A stretch of 64,000 bases of DNA from CAYSWH01 sp964434775. Lineage in GTDB: Bacteria > Patescibacteriota > JACMRA01. Positions 56,035 to 64,000 of this stretch are shown piece by piece. Each line of letters begins with the position of its first letter. The stretch's first letter is position 1. A program made the position numbers and the translations under genes. The stretch lies in contig CAYSWH010000003.1 of assembly GCA_964434775.1 (NCBI GenBank), positions 1-64,000 on the forward strand, given 5' to 3'. The notes beneath the pieces were generated by a model that did no database searches, was not told the origin of the DNA, and saw only the letters and a list, made by a program, of their open reading frames with translations.

Positions 56035-57180
56035 ATGCTTTCACAAAAAAAATTTGCTCTACTCCATGCTTTTTTCAAGGCAGATTGTAAAGGGGGCGGT
56101 GAAAAAACCAGCTTATTAATCAGAAATCATTACCGGGCTGATCTATTCACCGGTTTTGTTGGCCGAGAAACTTGGAGACCGGAAAGTCCTGATCCTTTTT
56201 CTCGAATGCTGTACGATAAAAAATACCGTTTAACTGTTTTTCATGAAGAAAGTAAAATTCCCTATTGGCGAAAAGTGAAGAGGCAGTTGGCCTTCTTTTT
56301 TAATGGTCATAAATTAAATGGTTATGATGTGGTTGTCTTCGGAGGTAATATCGGTTTAGCCGCGGGCAGGATTACAGACAAAAAAACCAAAAAAGTACTT
56401 TATTGCTATACCCCTCCCAGGCCTTTTACTGATCAACTGGAAACCAGGCTACAAGAGATGGCTTTTTGGCAAAGACCATTTATGAAATTATTTGCCGGTT
56501 GGGTGAAGTATCAGTATAAAAAGGATGCTTTAAGAATGGATCTGATTATTGCCGATAGTAAAAATGTGCAAAAAAGACTCAAAAAATTCTTCAATATCGA
56601 GTCCAAAGTAATATATCCTCCGGTAGAAACTGGTAAGTTTACCTGGCTAGGACAAGAAGACTACTTTTTATCATATGCAAGGTTGGAACCCTTAAAGAGA
56701 ATCCCGTTATTGTTGGATGCTTTTGAAAAAATGCCTGAAAAAAAACTGGTTATCTGTTCCAGCGGTCCTCTGAAGGGTTGGCTTGAGAAAGAAATTAAAG
56801 AAAGGGGGTTGGATAATGTGGTTTACGAAGGGTTAGTTAGCGACGAAAGATTGAAAGAGTTGGTAGGGAAGTGTTTAGCCGGAATTTATATACCTGTAGA
56901 CGAGGATGCAGGGATTATTCAATGCGAGTTGATGGCCGCCGGAAAACCGGTTATCGGAGTGGACGAAGGCGGGTTAAAAGAAACGGTAGTACACGAAGAA
57001 ACCGGTTTGCTAATTAAGAAAGACCCTTTGGCGAATGATTTGATTCAGGCGATATACGAGCTAACACCCGAAAAAGCTTTATCTATGAAAAGAAATTGTG
57101 TAAAAAAAGCTAAGCAATACGACATCAACTCTTTCTTCGAACAAATGGATAGCCAAATAGAAGGGCTTTACAAGGGCTAA
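56035..57180 (+). CDS. GT4-family glycosyltransferase
   Basis: 381 residues from ATG 56035 (a TTG at 56017 is the alternative). The GT-B fold C-terminal motif is YARLEPLKRIPLLLDAF, and the donor-binding block GIYIPVDEDAGIIQCELMAAGKPVIGVDEGGLKET carries the EX7E-type Glu pair. The N-terminal GGGEKTS loop is also typical. It presumably adds a hexose to an envelope glycan. It lies between a scaffold-like gene and a WecG gene. Confidence 0.92.
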   Translation: MLSQKKFALLHAFFKADCKGGGEKTSLLIRNHYRADLFTGFVGRETWRPESPDPFSRMLYDKKYRLTVFHEESKIPYWRKVKRQLAFFFNGHKLNGYDVVVFGGNIGLAAGRITDKKTKKVLYCYTPPRPFTDQLETRLQEMAFWQRPFMKLFAGWVKYQYKKDALRMDLIIADSKNVQKRLKKFFNIESKVIYPPVETGKFTWLGQEDYFLSYARLEPLKRIPLLLDAFEKMPEKKLVICSSGPLKGWLEKEIKERGLDNVVYEGLVSDERLKELVGKCLAGIYIPVDEDAGIIQCELMAAGKPVIGVDEGGLKETVVHEETGLLIKKDPLANDLIQAIYELTPEKALSMKRNCVKKAKQYDINSFFEQMDSQIEGLYKG

Positions 57181-57189
57181 AACGGATTA

Positions 57190-57213
57190 AAAAGAACCAC
57201 CTTAAAGGTGGTT
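57190..57213. terminator. Bidirectional terminator between the GT4 and YtxH genes
   Basis: AACCACC (57195-57201) and GGTGGTT (57207-57213) with a five-base loop. On the minus strand it is followed by CTTTTT, giving a good intrinsic terminator for the YtxH gene. On the plus strand the tail is weaker, so it is only a partial stop for GT4. Confidence 0.75.
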
Positions 57214-57255
57214 GTTACAAATGCTTAATTATAATAAGCAAGTAAAGCAATTCGG

Positions 57256-57612
57256 CTAGTACTTATTGTCCTCTTTGTTCTCGCTGTCTTTAACAAGCTC
57301 AATATCTTCTTCCTTAATCGGCTTTTTCTTTTTCATTCTTTCGAACTCCTTAGAAACAGTGTCAATAGCCTTTCTTACTTCTTCAGTAGTTTGATTTACA
57401 AAAGGAACACCTTTTTTCTGGTAAAGGTCTTCGGTTTTTTTGGAAGCGTCAGCAAAGCCTTTTTTTACAGCTTCCCTGTTTTCTTTACCGCTAGCAGGGC
57501 TAAAGAATATAGCTACTACACCTCCAATTACGGAAGAGATAAGCGCTGCTGCAAAAATTTTCTTCTTTTCCTCCTCCTTTCGCTTTTTTTGGTTTAATAT
57601 ATCAAATAACAT
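57256..57612 (-). CDS. YtxH-domain membrane protein
   Basis: 118 residues from ATG 57612. A basic N-terminus precedes FAAALISSVIGGVVAIFFSP followed by ASGKENREAVKKGF, the YtxH signature of a single helix and the SPxSGKE-like turn. An amphipathic coiled coil and a charged tail follow. Family members are small membrane proteins of unclear role, some linked to stress. It has its own terminator. Confidence 0.75.
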   Translation of the reverse strand: MLFDILNQKKRKEEEKKKIFAAALISSVIGGVVAIFFSPASGKENREAVKKGFADASKKTEDLYQKKGVPFVNQTTEEVRKAIDTVSKEFERMKKKKPIKEEDIELVKDSENKEDNKY

Positions 57613-57828
57613 ACACATAAATTGTATTATAAAATAAATTTCAATTATTCAATTATAATCCACATTTCTGCTTTTGTCAAAAAAAAACTTGAATTGATCA
57701 AACTACTCTTTAGCGTTGACTGAAAGGTAATAATTCGTTATTTTTGAAATACGTATTCAGTGAATTAAAACTTATTCAAAGCAGAATTTTGAATCCTTTA
57801 AAAAATCGCATAAGAAGAAAATTATTTC

Positions 57829-58734
57829 ATGAGTAAAAATTATCCGGGAATAGAAATTTTGAACGTAAAAATAAATCAAATTAGTAAGTCGGAAGTTTTA
57901 GAGGAAATTAAGTCTCTAATTCAATTGAATAAAAGCCGGGAAACTAACAAAAAAACCGAATATATCGTAACTCCTTATTCGGAATACTTTATTGCTTCTC
58001 AAGATGACGAATATTTCCGTAAAGTCTTAAATAATTCTTTTTTAAGCCTGGCTGATGGGATTTTTCCGGTTTGGGCGGCATATTTTCAAAACAAATGCAG
58101 GGAAATCAAGAGTTTTAGGAAGCTCAAAATATTGTGGACTTATATCTATTCCGGTGCTTTTATTGTTTTTAGACCGGGCGAGTTAAACTCAGTTATAGAG
58201 GAGAGAATTCCGGGTTCGGCATTAATTTATGATTTGAGTAAAATGGCTGCGGAAAACGGATATAAAGTGGCTATTTTGGGAGGTTATGACTTTGGCGGGG
58301 GTAATACCGGGGTTTTAGCTGCAAAAAAATTGCAAGAATTATACCCTCGCTTGGAAATTGTAGAAATCTATCCGGGAGAACGTGAGCAAGAAAAAGAGGG
58401 TAGGGAAGTAGTGGAAATCTTCAAAAAATCCAAAGCAAATATTCTATTTTGCTGTTATGGAGCAGGGAAAGAAGAAAAGTGGTTGTATGAAAATTTAGCT
58501 GAAACCCGAATTGATGTTGGAATAGGTTTGGGTGGTAGTTTGGATTACGTTTCCGGAGTAAAGAAGCTGCCGCCTATGTTTATTAGAAAAATAGGGCTGG
58601 AGTGGTTTTTTAGACCTTTTTTTGCTGACGGCTTTTCACTTAAAACTTTTAAAGCACGTCTGTTTAGGGCTTGGCCTGCCATGATCAAGTCTTCCTGGTT
58701 GATGCTCAAACAAGAGCTTACAAGAAAGGTTTAG
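57829..58734 (+). CDS. WecG/TagA/CpsF-family glycosyltransferase (GT26)
   Basis: 301 residues. The family blocks are FLSLADGIFPVWAA (LNADG-like), RIPGSALIYDLSKMAAENGY, KVAILGGYDFGGGNTGV, ELYPRLEIVEIYPGE, FCCYGAGKEEKWL, IGLGGSLDYVSGVKKLPP and IRKIGLEWFFRPF. GT26 enzymes add N-acetylmannosaminuronate or N-acetylmannosamine to lipid-linked glycan carriers, on the cytoplasmic side of the membrane. The stop overlaps the convergent fusion gene by 4 nt. Confidence 0.92.
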   Translation: MSKNYPGIEILNVKINQISKSEVLEEIKSLIQLNKSRETNKKTEYIVTPYSEYFIASQDDEYFRKVLNNSFLSLADGIFPVWAAYFQNKCREIKSFRKLKILWTYIYSGAFIVFRPGELNSVIEERIPGSALIYDLSKMAAENGYKVAILGGYDFGGGNTGVLAAKKLQELYPRLEIVEIYPGEREQEKEGREVVEIFKKSKANILFCCYGAGKEEKWLYENLAETRIDVGIGLGGSLDYVSGVKKLPPMFIRKIGLEWFFRPFFADGFSLKTFKARLFRAWPAMIKSSWLMLKQELTRKV

Positions 58735-60269
58735 TGAATAGTACACTTACTTTCAGGATATTTATTAATTTTTTCCAAAGCTTTCCTAGCCTGGATCCAA
58801 TCGTTTCTTTTCTCAATGCTGAGGGTTTTCTCAACCATTTCTGAACCAACCCATTTAGCTTCGGCATTTTCCCAGTTGGGTTTTGGTTTTTTATCTCCCG
58901 TATATTTTAATAATACCGGATGATGTTGACTGCAATTATAGTTGCAACCGTGTAAGATAAACCTTTTAAAAGAAAAACTGTGAGGTTCCGAAACTCCCGG
59001 AATTTTGACTGAATTTTTATGAAGCGGTTTGAACAATTCAGCCTCTAAATCAACCTCTTCTTCTGCTTCCCTAATTGCTGTTTCCTCGATGCTTTCCGTG
59101 CCTTCAATCTTTCCTTGCACAAAAGTCCAACCGATATCTCCGGCCAGCCAATTACGTCTCCTGACAAGCAAAAACTCATCTTTCTCGTTTTGAATAATAC
59201 TAATTACAGTCTCTCTGGGTCTTTTCTCCAAGCCAAGCATAAACTCTTGCAAGGTAGTCCACCAAATCAAGCCCCAGGAAGCGTCGATTTTTCTGATTTG
59301 ATTGTAAGTAAAACTGATTGCCTCCCTAATTTTTTCTCTAAAAGAAACTCTCCAAAAAGAATACCTCGGATCAGGTTCGATTTTGGACTGGATAAGGCCA
59401 GATAAATCGTCAAAACTGACTGCTAAGGTGAAATTTAGCTCTTTATCAAGGCTCAGGTTGTCTACAAAGAAATCTTCTTTGCCGCTACTGCCGGGAAAAT
59501 CCACCAGGATCAAATCAGGCTGTTTTGCTTTGATGTACTCTTTAGCTTCGATTAAATCAGGATAAACTTCATAAAGATTCTCTCTAGTGAGCCAGGTGTG
59601 AGAGTCGGGATAATGCTTTCCAAAAACTTCTGGATGTCTGCTTGGTTCGTCTTCCAAAAAACAAACCGCTCCTCGAGGACTCCAGGTATCAACTATGAGT
59701 TCGGGGTAGTTTTGACGAATATTTTCCCTTACTTCAGTTTTTTTGAGTCTATTAGCCAGGATTAGCACTTTCCAATCGTGCTTTTGAGATTCTTGTAAGA
59801 GAAACTGGAGCAGGTCTTCTTCGGAGACATAAAAATATTGATGCTTGTCTTCAATTGGCTTGGGGTTCAATTTTGAGATCAAAAATAGAATTATATTTCT
59901 GATGAACGAGAAAAAAAATAAGATCAGAAAAATAGGGACTCTCAGTAAAAAAGTTAAATTCACCAGTCTATTACTATACAATTCAGCCAAAAAACCGGGA
60001 TTTATCTTCCGATCCACCGACCACAAAACCTTTTCGTCAGTAACAACCTTTAACCGGCTTTGATTAAGCAGAAACTTGTAAGCCGGATTTCGATTTGCCC
60101 GAAGAAGAGATTCAGACTCAAGTAAGAACAATGTCTCCTTTGCACCTTTGCTCAGATTCTCAAACTTACCTCTCAAAGAAGGAATACAATCATTTGCTAT
60201 CTCCACCCCCAAAAAAGAATTGCGATAATCCATTAAACCAAGCAACCCCCAAGCAGGGAGTTTTGTCAA
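58731..60269 (-). CDS. Divergent WecG-like domain fused to a NUDIX hydrolase
   Basis: 512 residues. Residues about 15-355 follow the WecG layout: SRLKVVTDEKVLWSVDRKI, a hydrophobic helix (RVPIFLILFFFSFIRNIILF), a KHDWKVLILANRL strand, a long-range NYPELIVDTWSPRG block, LILVDFPGSSGKEDFF and DASWGLIWWTTLQE. These are degenerate; several catalytic positions of GT26 are not conserved. From about 365 a NUDIX fold follows with GKIEGTESIEETAIREAEEE, the box Gx5Ex7REUxEE, ending in VDL where Gly is usual. The convergent true WecG gene is next to it. Confidence 0.7.
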   Translation of the reverse strand: MTKLPAWGLLGLMDYRNSFLGVEIANDCIPSLRGKFENLSKGAKETLFLLESESLLRANRNPAYKFLLNQSRLKVVTDEKVLWSVDRKINPGFLAELYSNRLVNLTFLLRVPIFLILFFFSFIRNIILFLISKLNPKPIEDKHQYFYVSEEDLLQFLLQESQKHDWKVLILANRLKKTEVRENIRQNYPELIVDTWSPRGAVCFLEDEPSRHPEVFGKHYPDSHTWLTRENLYEVYPDLIEAKEYIKAKQPDLILVDFPGSSGKEDFFVDNLSLDKELNFTLAVSFDDLSGLIQSKIEPDPRYSFWRVSFREKIREAISFTYNQIRKIDASWGLIWWTTLQEFMLGLEKRPRETVISIIQNEKDEFLLVRRRNWLAGDIGWTFVQGKIEGTESIEETAIREAEEEVDLEAELFKPLHKNSVKIPGVSEPHSFSFKRFILHGCNYNCSQHHPVLLKYTGDKKPKPNWENAEAKWVGSEMVEKTLSIEKRNDWIQARKALEKINKYPESKCTIH

Positions 60270-60301
60270 TTGGGCGGGAAATAATTATCTCTTTTTTCTT
60301 T

Positions 60302-60818
60302 TTATCGAAGCTGAAGGTAAGGAATTACTTGGATATCCTGCAGGAGATCCGGGAACTCTAGTTTCTTTACCTTCGCACAAATCAATGAAATGTCTACAAT
60401 CATCACAACTTGCCTTGAGAGAATAGTTTGTCGTATTTGAGTTAATTCTGTTTGTAAAATTGGAACAAGGTGTCGGTATTCTTCTCTTTCCAAAGGTTCA
60501 TGGTGCCTCTCTCGTATTTTGCCGGCCTCTCTTCCGTGCATAAAATTCGAAACTCTTAATAACGGCAGTAGCAACCTCTTCAGCTAAAAAGTTAATTAAA
60601 TTTTGATTTTGTGTTTGATTGAATTTGTAGTTATTTTTTATTCTGTTAAGAAAATTTCCAAGTTGTCTTTCTATGAATTCTGCTGTAAGGTAATTCAACC
60701 TCATTCGTTTAGCAGTGTTGTTTAGCTCCGAGACAAAACCATCCACCTCATTATCTATAGATTCTATAGTAAGGGGAACTTTTTCATGTGTTGAGTATGC
60801 GAAGTATTCCTGAGTCAT
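60302..60818 (-). CDS. Hypothetical helical protein, frameshifted
   Basis: The first frame from ATG 60818 (MTQEYFAYSTHEKVPLTIES) ends at 60498 as REAP. A second frame from about 60560 continues as EREEYRHLVPILQTELTQIR to 60302. Restoring two bases in the GAGAG repeat (about 60526-60532) or dropping one base gives a continuous protein of about 170 residues with helices such as YLTAEFIERQLGNFLNRIKN. No family is recognised. Confidence 0.5.
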
Positions 60819-60922
60819 ATCTCCAAATAATATCTCAAAGGGAATTTTTTATCAAGGAGATAATTTTTGGAAAATTGCAAAAAAGCGAAAAATGGGGTAG
60901 GATTAGATTAAGTGTTTTGTTT

Positions 60923-61930
60923 ATGACAATTGAAGGAGTGGTAGGAAATCTTGTTAAAGATCCAGTTGGTTATTTTACAGAAACTAGGTATAGATCACCT
61001 GAAGAAAGAAGACAGTTTTATGCTAGGGTTGGGGAACATGAAAAACGATTCTTTGAGGGTTTATGTGGGACACATCCTTCTTCTGTTAACAATAAACAAT
61101 GGGAGTTTGTAAAAAGAATGATGAAGCGAGACATGGAGATGACCGTCAATAGAGAGAGCGGATTTGATGGTATTGCCTATAGAAATAATTACTTTCGTAA
61201 TTTAGCCGACTTTAGTCCAAGAGAAATATCTTATTTAAAGCATAACTTTGTTAACGGAGAATTACATGGTGGTTATCAAGAATTAGAACCTCGAATAGCA
61301 ATTAAGCTTATGCTGATGGCTGACAAGCTTTTGCGAGAATTACGCGATCAAGAAATAAGTAGAATTGATATGAATAGAGTGATAGGTTTACTTGTGTCAG
61401 AAGTTCTTAGTCATTCCTCTGCTAGGTTAAATAACAATTTTGTAAGAATTTTCGATAAAGATCAGACAATAAAAATGCTTGTGGAAAATCTTCAGAGTGT
61501 CGGAATAGATCCAAGGTATTTTGATATTAAGAAAATGAAGTTATATCAGAGAGATGAGCTAAATAGAATTTGGCAGAGAGATTATGGTCACCTAAACATT
61601 ACTTCTGATGGAGGTCAAGACTCCTATTCGATAGGTTTTGGCGGAAATATGCATGACAACATTAGAAATGATTTTTCAGAAGAAGAGAGAACTGCTTTAA
61701 ATTCTCTCTATATTCAATTAATTGCACTACCAAACGAAAAAATTTCGTCATTAGGTCATCAGTATTTTATTGACCAAATCCAAGATCCGGTTTTGATAAT
61801 AAAAATCGCCGTTCTTGCAAAGAAAATGGAAAAGTCTGATCCAAATTTAACCTTAACTGAAAGATGGAAAGAAGCAATAAGAATTGTTTCTGCATCTACC
61901 CCTCCAAGGCCTGCTCGAGGTCCTCAATAA
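60923..61930 (+). CDS. Hypothetical protein
   Basis: 335 residues from ATG 60923 (MTIEGVVGNLVKDPVGYFTE). Mostly helical and charged, with no membrane segment. Motif-like stretches include RMMKRDMEMTVNRESGFDGI and SYSIGFGGNMHDNIRNDF. The end (TPPRPARGPQ) is Pro-rich and its last 35 nt overlap the convergent cystathionine-type gene. No family is recognised. It diverges from the helical gene at 60302. Confidence 0.6.
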   Translation: MTIEGVVGNLVKDPVGYFTETRYRSPEERRQFYARVGEHEKRFFEGLCGTHPSSVNNKQWEFVKRMMKRDMEMTVNRESGFDGIAYRNNYFRNLADFSPREISYLKHNFVNGELHGGYQELEPRIAIKLMLMADKLLRELRDQEISRIDMNRVIGLLVSEVLSHSSARLNNNFVRIFDKDQTIKMLVENLQSVGIDPRYFDIKKMKLYQRDELNRIWQRDYGHLNITSDGGQDSYSIGFGGNMHDNIRNDFSEEERTALNSLYIQLIALPNEKISSLGHQYFIDQIQDPVLIIKIAVLAKKMEKSDPNLTLTERWKEAIRIVSASTPPRPARGPQ

Positions 61931-63107
61931 GATCGGTCGGGTCTTCCAGACCTACGGAAAGTCTGACTAATTCAGAAGATATGCCGGATTGTTGTCTTTT
62001 TTCTTCACCTAGTTGCTGATGAGAAGTTGAAGCCGGATGCCCGACGATGGTTTTGGTGTCTCCCAAGTTGCCTACCAAGGAAATCAGCTTGACTTTGTCT
62101 ATTAAATTCTTTCCTCTTTCATAACTATCAACTTCAAAAGAGAGGAGTCCCGCGCCGGCTTTCTGCTGTTTTTTGGCTAGTTCGTAATCGGGGTTAGATT
62201 TAAGAAAAGGGTAGTTAACTTTTTTCACTCTAGGGTGGGATTCCAAGTATTCAGCGATGACTAAAGCGTTTTGACTATGTCTTTCCATTCTAATCTCCAA
62301 AGTTTCCAGACCTTTGAGGAAGAGCCAAGAGTTAAACGGAGAAATGGAAGCTCCGGTGTTGCGATGTTCGATGGTCCTGGTCTTATCTATAAAATCCTTT
62401 TTTCCGCAGATAACGCCACCCATAGCCCTGCCTTGACCGTCTATATATTTGGTAGCCGAATGAATTATAATATCAATTCCATAGTTTGACGGATTCTGTA
62501 GAGCCGGTGTAGCGATGGTGTTGTCTACTATTGAAGTCGCATGGTTTTCTTTGGCAATTTCTGCTATTTTTTGGATATCAATTACCGTTAGAGTAGGATT
62601 AGTAGGTGTTTCAAAGAATACTATCTTGGGTTTGTGTACTTCCACAGCTTTTTGCCAATCTTCCAAATTACTTCCATCTACCCAGATAGTTTTTATTCCA
62701 AATTTTTCAAATGTAACCGAAAGAAGCTGTTCCGTACCTCCATAAACTTGTTTAGCACAGACTACCTTGTCACCTGATTCCAATAAAGACAAAAAAGTTA
62801 AATTTATAGCCGCCATTCCTGTAGCAGTAGCTAAAGCTGCTTCTGTGTTTTCCAAAGCCGCCATTCTTTCTTCAAAAATTGCCGTAGTGGGATTATGAAG
62901 TCTGGTGTAAATATAACCTTCTTCTTGGAGGGTGTATAAATTTGCAGCGTGCTGCGAAGACTCATAGTGATAAGCTGAAGTAAGATGAAGAGGCTCTCCG
63001 TGTGATAATTCCGAAGTCGGAACGTACCCTGAGCGGATACTTTTGGTGGCAAATTTAAGATTCTTTTGTAGATTAAGCTGAGTGTATTTTTTTTGAACCG
63101 GTGACAT
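61896..63107 (-). CDS. Cys/Met-metabolism PLP enzyme (cystathionine gamma-synthase / O-acetylhomoserine sulfhydrylase-like)
   Basis: 403 residues. It has YTRLHNPTTAIFEERMAALE, VYGGTEQLLSVTFEKFGIKT, FFETPTNPTL, VDNTIATPALQNP and the PLP-lysine loop IHSATKYIDGQGRAMGG, ending in GISSELVRLSVGLEDPTDLI. The family catalyses gamma-replacement or gamma-elimination on O-acyl-homoserine or cystathionine; which one is not clear. It makes methionine or homocysteine. Upstream are a methionine-rich leader ORF and an attenuator, which fit control by methionine supply. No metA or metX is in the window. Confidence 0.93.
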   Translation of the reverse strand: MSPVQKKYTQLNLQKNLKFATKSIRSGYVPTSELSHGEPLHLTSAYHYESSQHAANLYTLQEEGYIYTRLHNPTTAIFEERMAALENTEAALATATGMAAINLTFLSLLESGDKVVCAKQVYGGTEQLLSVTFEKFGIKTIWVDGSNLEDWQKAVEVHKPKIVFFETPTNPTLTVIDIQKIAEIAKENHATSIVDNTIATPALQNPSNYGIDIIIHSATKYIDGQGRAMGGVICGKKDFIDKTRTIEHRNTGASISPFNSWLFLKGLETLEIRMERHSQNALVIAEYLESHPRVKKVNYPFLKSNPDYELAKKQQKAGAGLLSFEVDSYERGKNLIDKVKLISLVGNLGDTKTIVGHPASTSHQQLGEEKRQQSGISSELVRLSVGLEDPTDLIEDLEQALEG

Positions 63108-63140
63108 AAGAGAGTTGCTTAAGGCAAATAAAGTGTTTTA

Positions 63141-63175
63141 AAAAATAAAAAAGCTCCCTAATTTGGGAGAAGTAT
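63141..63175 (-). terminator. Attenuator: terminator with competing antiterminator arm
   Basis: The terminator is CTCCC (63169-63165), loop AAATTA, GGGAG (63158-63154), then CTTTTTTATTTTTT. The same CTCCC, with the six bases before it (63175-63165), can pair 10 of 11 with GGGAGTAGTAT (63205-63195) in the leader. The two hairpins are mutually exclusive. The CDS begins 36 nt further on. Confidence 0.75.
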
Positions 63176-63197
63176 GGTTAATACGAAAAAAGAAATA

Positions 63198-63266
63198 CTA
63201 CTCCCGAGATGACAAGGAAAGCATCATTGACATCATAGAGTAAGGGAAGTGTTTCTCTGTCTTCAT
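63198..63266 (-). CDS. Methionine-rich leader peptide of the attenuator
   Basis: A 22-codon ORF starting at ATG 63266, 12 nt after the tRNA-Val CCA. Residues 11-15 are Met-Met-Ser-Met-Met, so four of five codons are AUG. It ends RE-stop at 63198. The stop codon lies inside the antiterminator 5' arm (63205-63195). A ribosome stalled at the AUG run would leave that arm free; one reaching the stop would cover it. No clear Shine-Dalgarno site is seen. It is a short ORF, so support comes from the pattern and context. Confidence 0.65.
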   Translation of the reverse strand: MKTEKHFPYSMMSMMLSLSSRE

Positions 63267-63278
63267 AAAAAACTTAAT

Positions 63279-63353
63279 TGGTGGGTAATGAGAGATTCGA
63301 ACTCCCGACCTTCTCGGTGTAAACGAGCTGCGCTACCACTGCGCCAATTACCC
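63279..63353 (-). tRNA. tRNA-Val(TAC)
   Basis: On the minus strand the acceptor GGGTAAT pairs with ATTACCC, then A and an encoded CCA (63281-63279). The anticodon arm CTCG-TTTACAC-CGAG gives TAC. The T-loop is AGTTCGAATCT. A TTGACA lies upstream (63413-63408). The leader ORF follows only 12 nt downstream, so the tRNA and the met gene may share a transcript. Confidence 0.95.
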
Positions 63354-63530
63354 GTAAGCTCTAATTATTAGCCTAATCGAAGCAAGCATTTATAATTGTT
63401 GGAGAATTGTCAAATATTGGGCTAACTGTGTAAGTCAAGTAGAGAACGGAGTTATTTCCCTTGCAATTGCAATTAAGTGGTTTGACAGACACGGATTATT
63501 TAGCAATAATAACCGGAAATTCTGATTGCT

Positions 63531-64000
63531 ATGAAGCTTAATAAAGCCTTCAAATTTAAAAAAATAAATTACTTCAAAGGGAGTCATTTGATTCAAAGAA
63601 TAAAAACTGTCCTACCGTCTATTCTCAGTATATTTTTAGCTGGGTTCACCACCTTTTTTATAATTCTCTACTTATCTTTAACTCCTATAAAAGAGGAGAA
63701 TCCAAACTATGTTTATAATCAATTTTACGGCTTCATATTAGCTTCGATACTTACTTCTTTGGCAATTATATTTAAGGTGAGGATACAAAACCTGAAGTAC
63801 ACTTTATCAACTTTGTCGTTGATATTAATTTTTAATTTTTTGACTCAAGTTTACTCCGTTGATAGTGTTTTAAGCCGAACCACAATCTATTACTTTTTGC
63901 AGTTTTCAGTGGATCTTTACACTTTCACCAAGCCTTTTTTAGAGATATTATTAATCATAATTTTTGCGTTTGAGCTATCCAAATACGGACTTCTTCTGTT
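63531..64000 (+). CDS. Membrane protein, cut by right window edge
   Basis: ATG at 63531 opens a frame that stays open to the end, 156 codons in the window. A basic N-terminus (MKLNKAFKFKKINYFKGSHL) is followed by several hydrophobic helices: PSILSIFLAGFTTFFIILYL, YGFILASILTSLAIIF and SLILIFNFL, with more after. It is a polytopic membrane protein of unknown family; the rest lies outside the window. Confidence 0.6.
   Translation, partial: MKLNKAFKFKKINYFKGSHLIQRIKTVLPSILSIFLAGFTTFFIILYLSLTPIKEENPNYVYNQFYGFILASILTSLAIIFKVRIQNLKYTLSTLSLILIFNFLTQVYSVDSVLSRTTIYYFLQFSVDLYTFTKPFLEILLIIIFAFELSKYGLLL

Overview
The window looks like chromosome from a Patescibacteria/CPR-type bacterium. It is AT-rich and uses the standard code (many genes stop at TGA). 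Genes are short and tightly packed, often with no clear Shine-Dalgarno site, many are unrecognisable, and biosynthetic genes stand alone (trpF, one cystathionine gamma-synthase-like gene, proBA). This lineage call is inferred from style and gene content; no rRNA gene is present to confirm it.

Layout. 1-14.4 kb: groES and the start of groEL behind a CIRCE-like operator, a J-domain-like protein, smpB, tRNA-Leu(CAG), tRNA-Gln(TTG), a radical SAM gene, an AI-2E family membrane protein, proBA, an ECF sigma/membrane-partner pair next to a secreted repeat protein, and a Der GTPase with a HAD domain between its two G domains. 14.4-18.5 kb: two adjacent DUF1232-like paralogs and a MacB/FtsX-type ABC exporter. 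18.9-20.1 kb: a GC-rich island with one secreted beta-propeller-like gene whose C-terminus resembles Chloroflexota surface proteins. 20.8-21.2 kb: tRNA-Leu(GAG), tRNA-Gly(CCC), tRNA-Leu(TAG). 21.4-37.6 kb: envelope and sugar genes (polytopic protein, two GDP-mannose dehydratase paralogs, an oxidoreductase, a GT2, galE, a flippase, a class A PBP) with rpsG, EVE and GNAT genes between. 37.7-43.3 kb: trpF, a LexA-like S24 protein, a possible structured RNA, a VapBC pair and a GH13 sucrose-phosphorylase-like enzyme. 43.3-52.6 kb: an ABC-2 exporter, an overlapping GT2/radical SAM pair, HAD, EamA, methyltransferase, VOC and AIM24 genes. 52.8-64 kb: a UvrC C-terminal half, a long low-complexity coiled-coil protein, GT4, YtxH, WecG, a WecG-NUDIX fusion, and a Cys/Met-metabolism gene downstream of tRNA-Val.

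The most striking regulatory signal is between tRNA-Val and the cystathionine gamma-synthase-like gene (63107-63266, minus strand). A 22-codon leader ORF has Met-Met-Ser-Met-Met in its middle. An 11-base segment overlapping its stop codon can pair (10 of 11) with the 5' side of a downstream intrinsic terminator. This is the architecture of a ribosome-mediated methionine attenuator.

Six copies of a 160-230 bp TATAG-ended, MITE-like repeat are scattered between genes. Two pairs in inverted orientation bracket the GC-rich island and the galE-flippase block. At least nine genes carry 1-2 nt frameshifts, several in short homopolymers, so assembly or read error must be ruled out before calling any of them a pseudogene.
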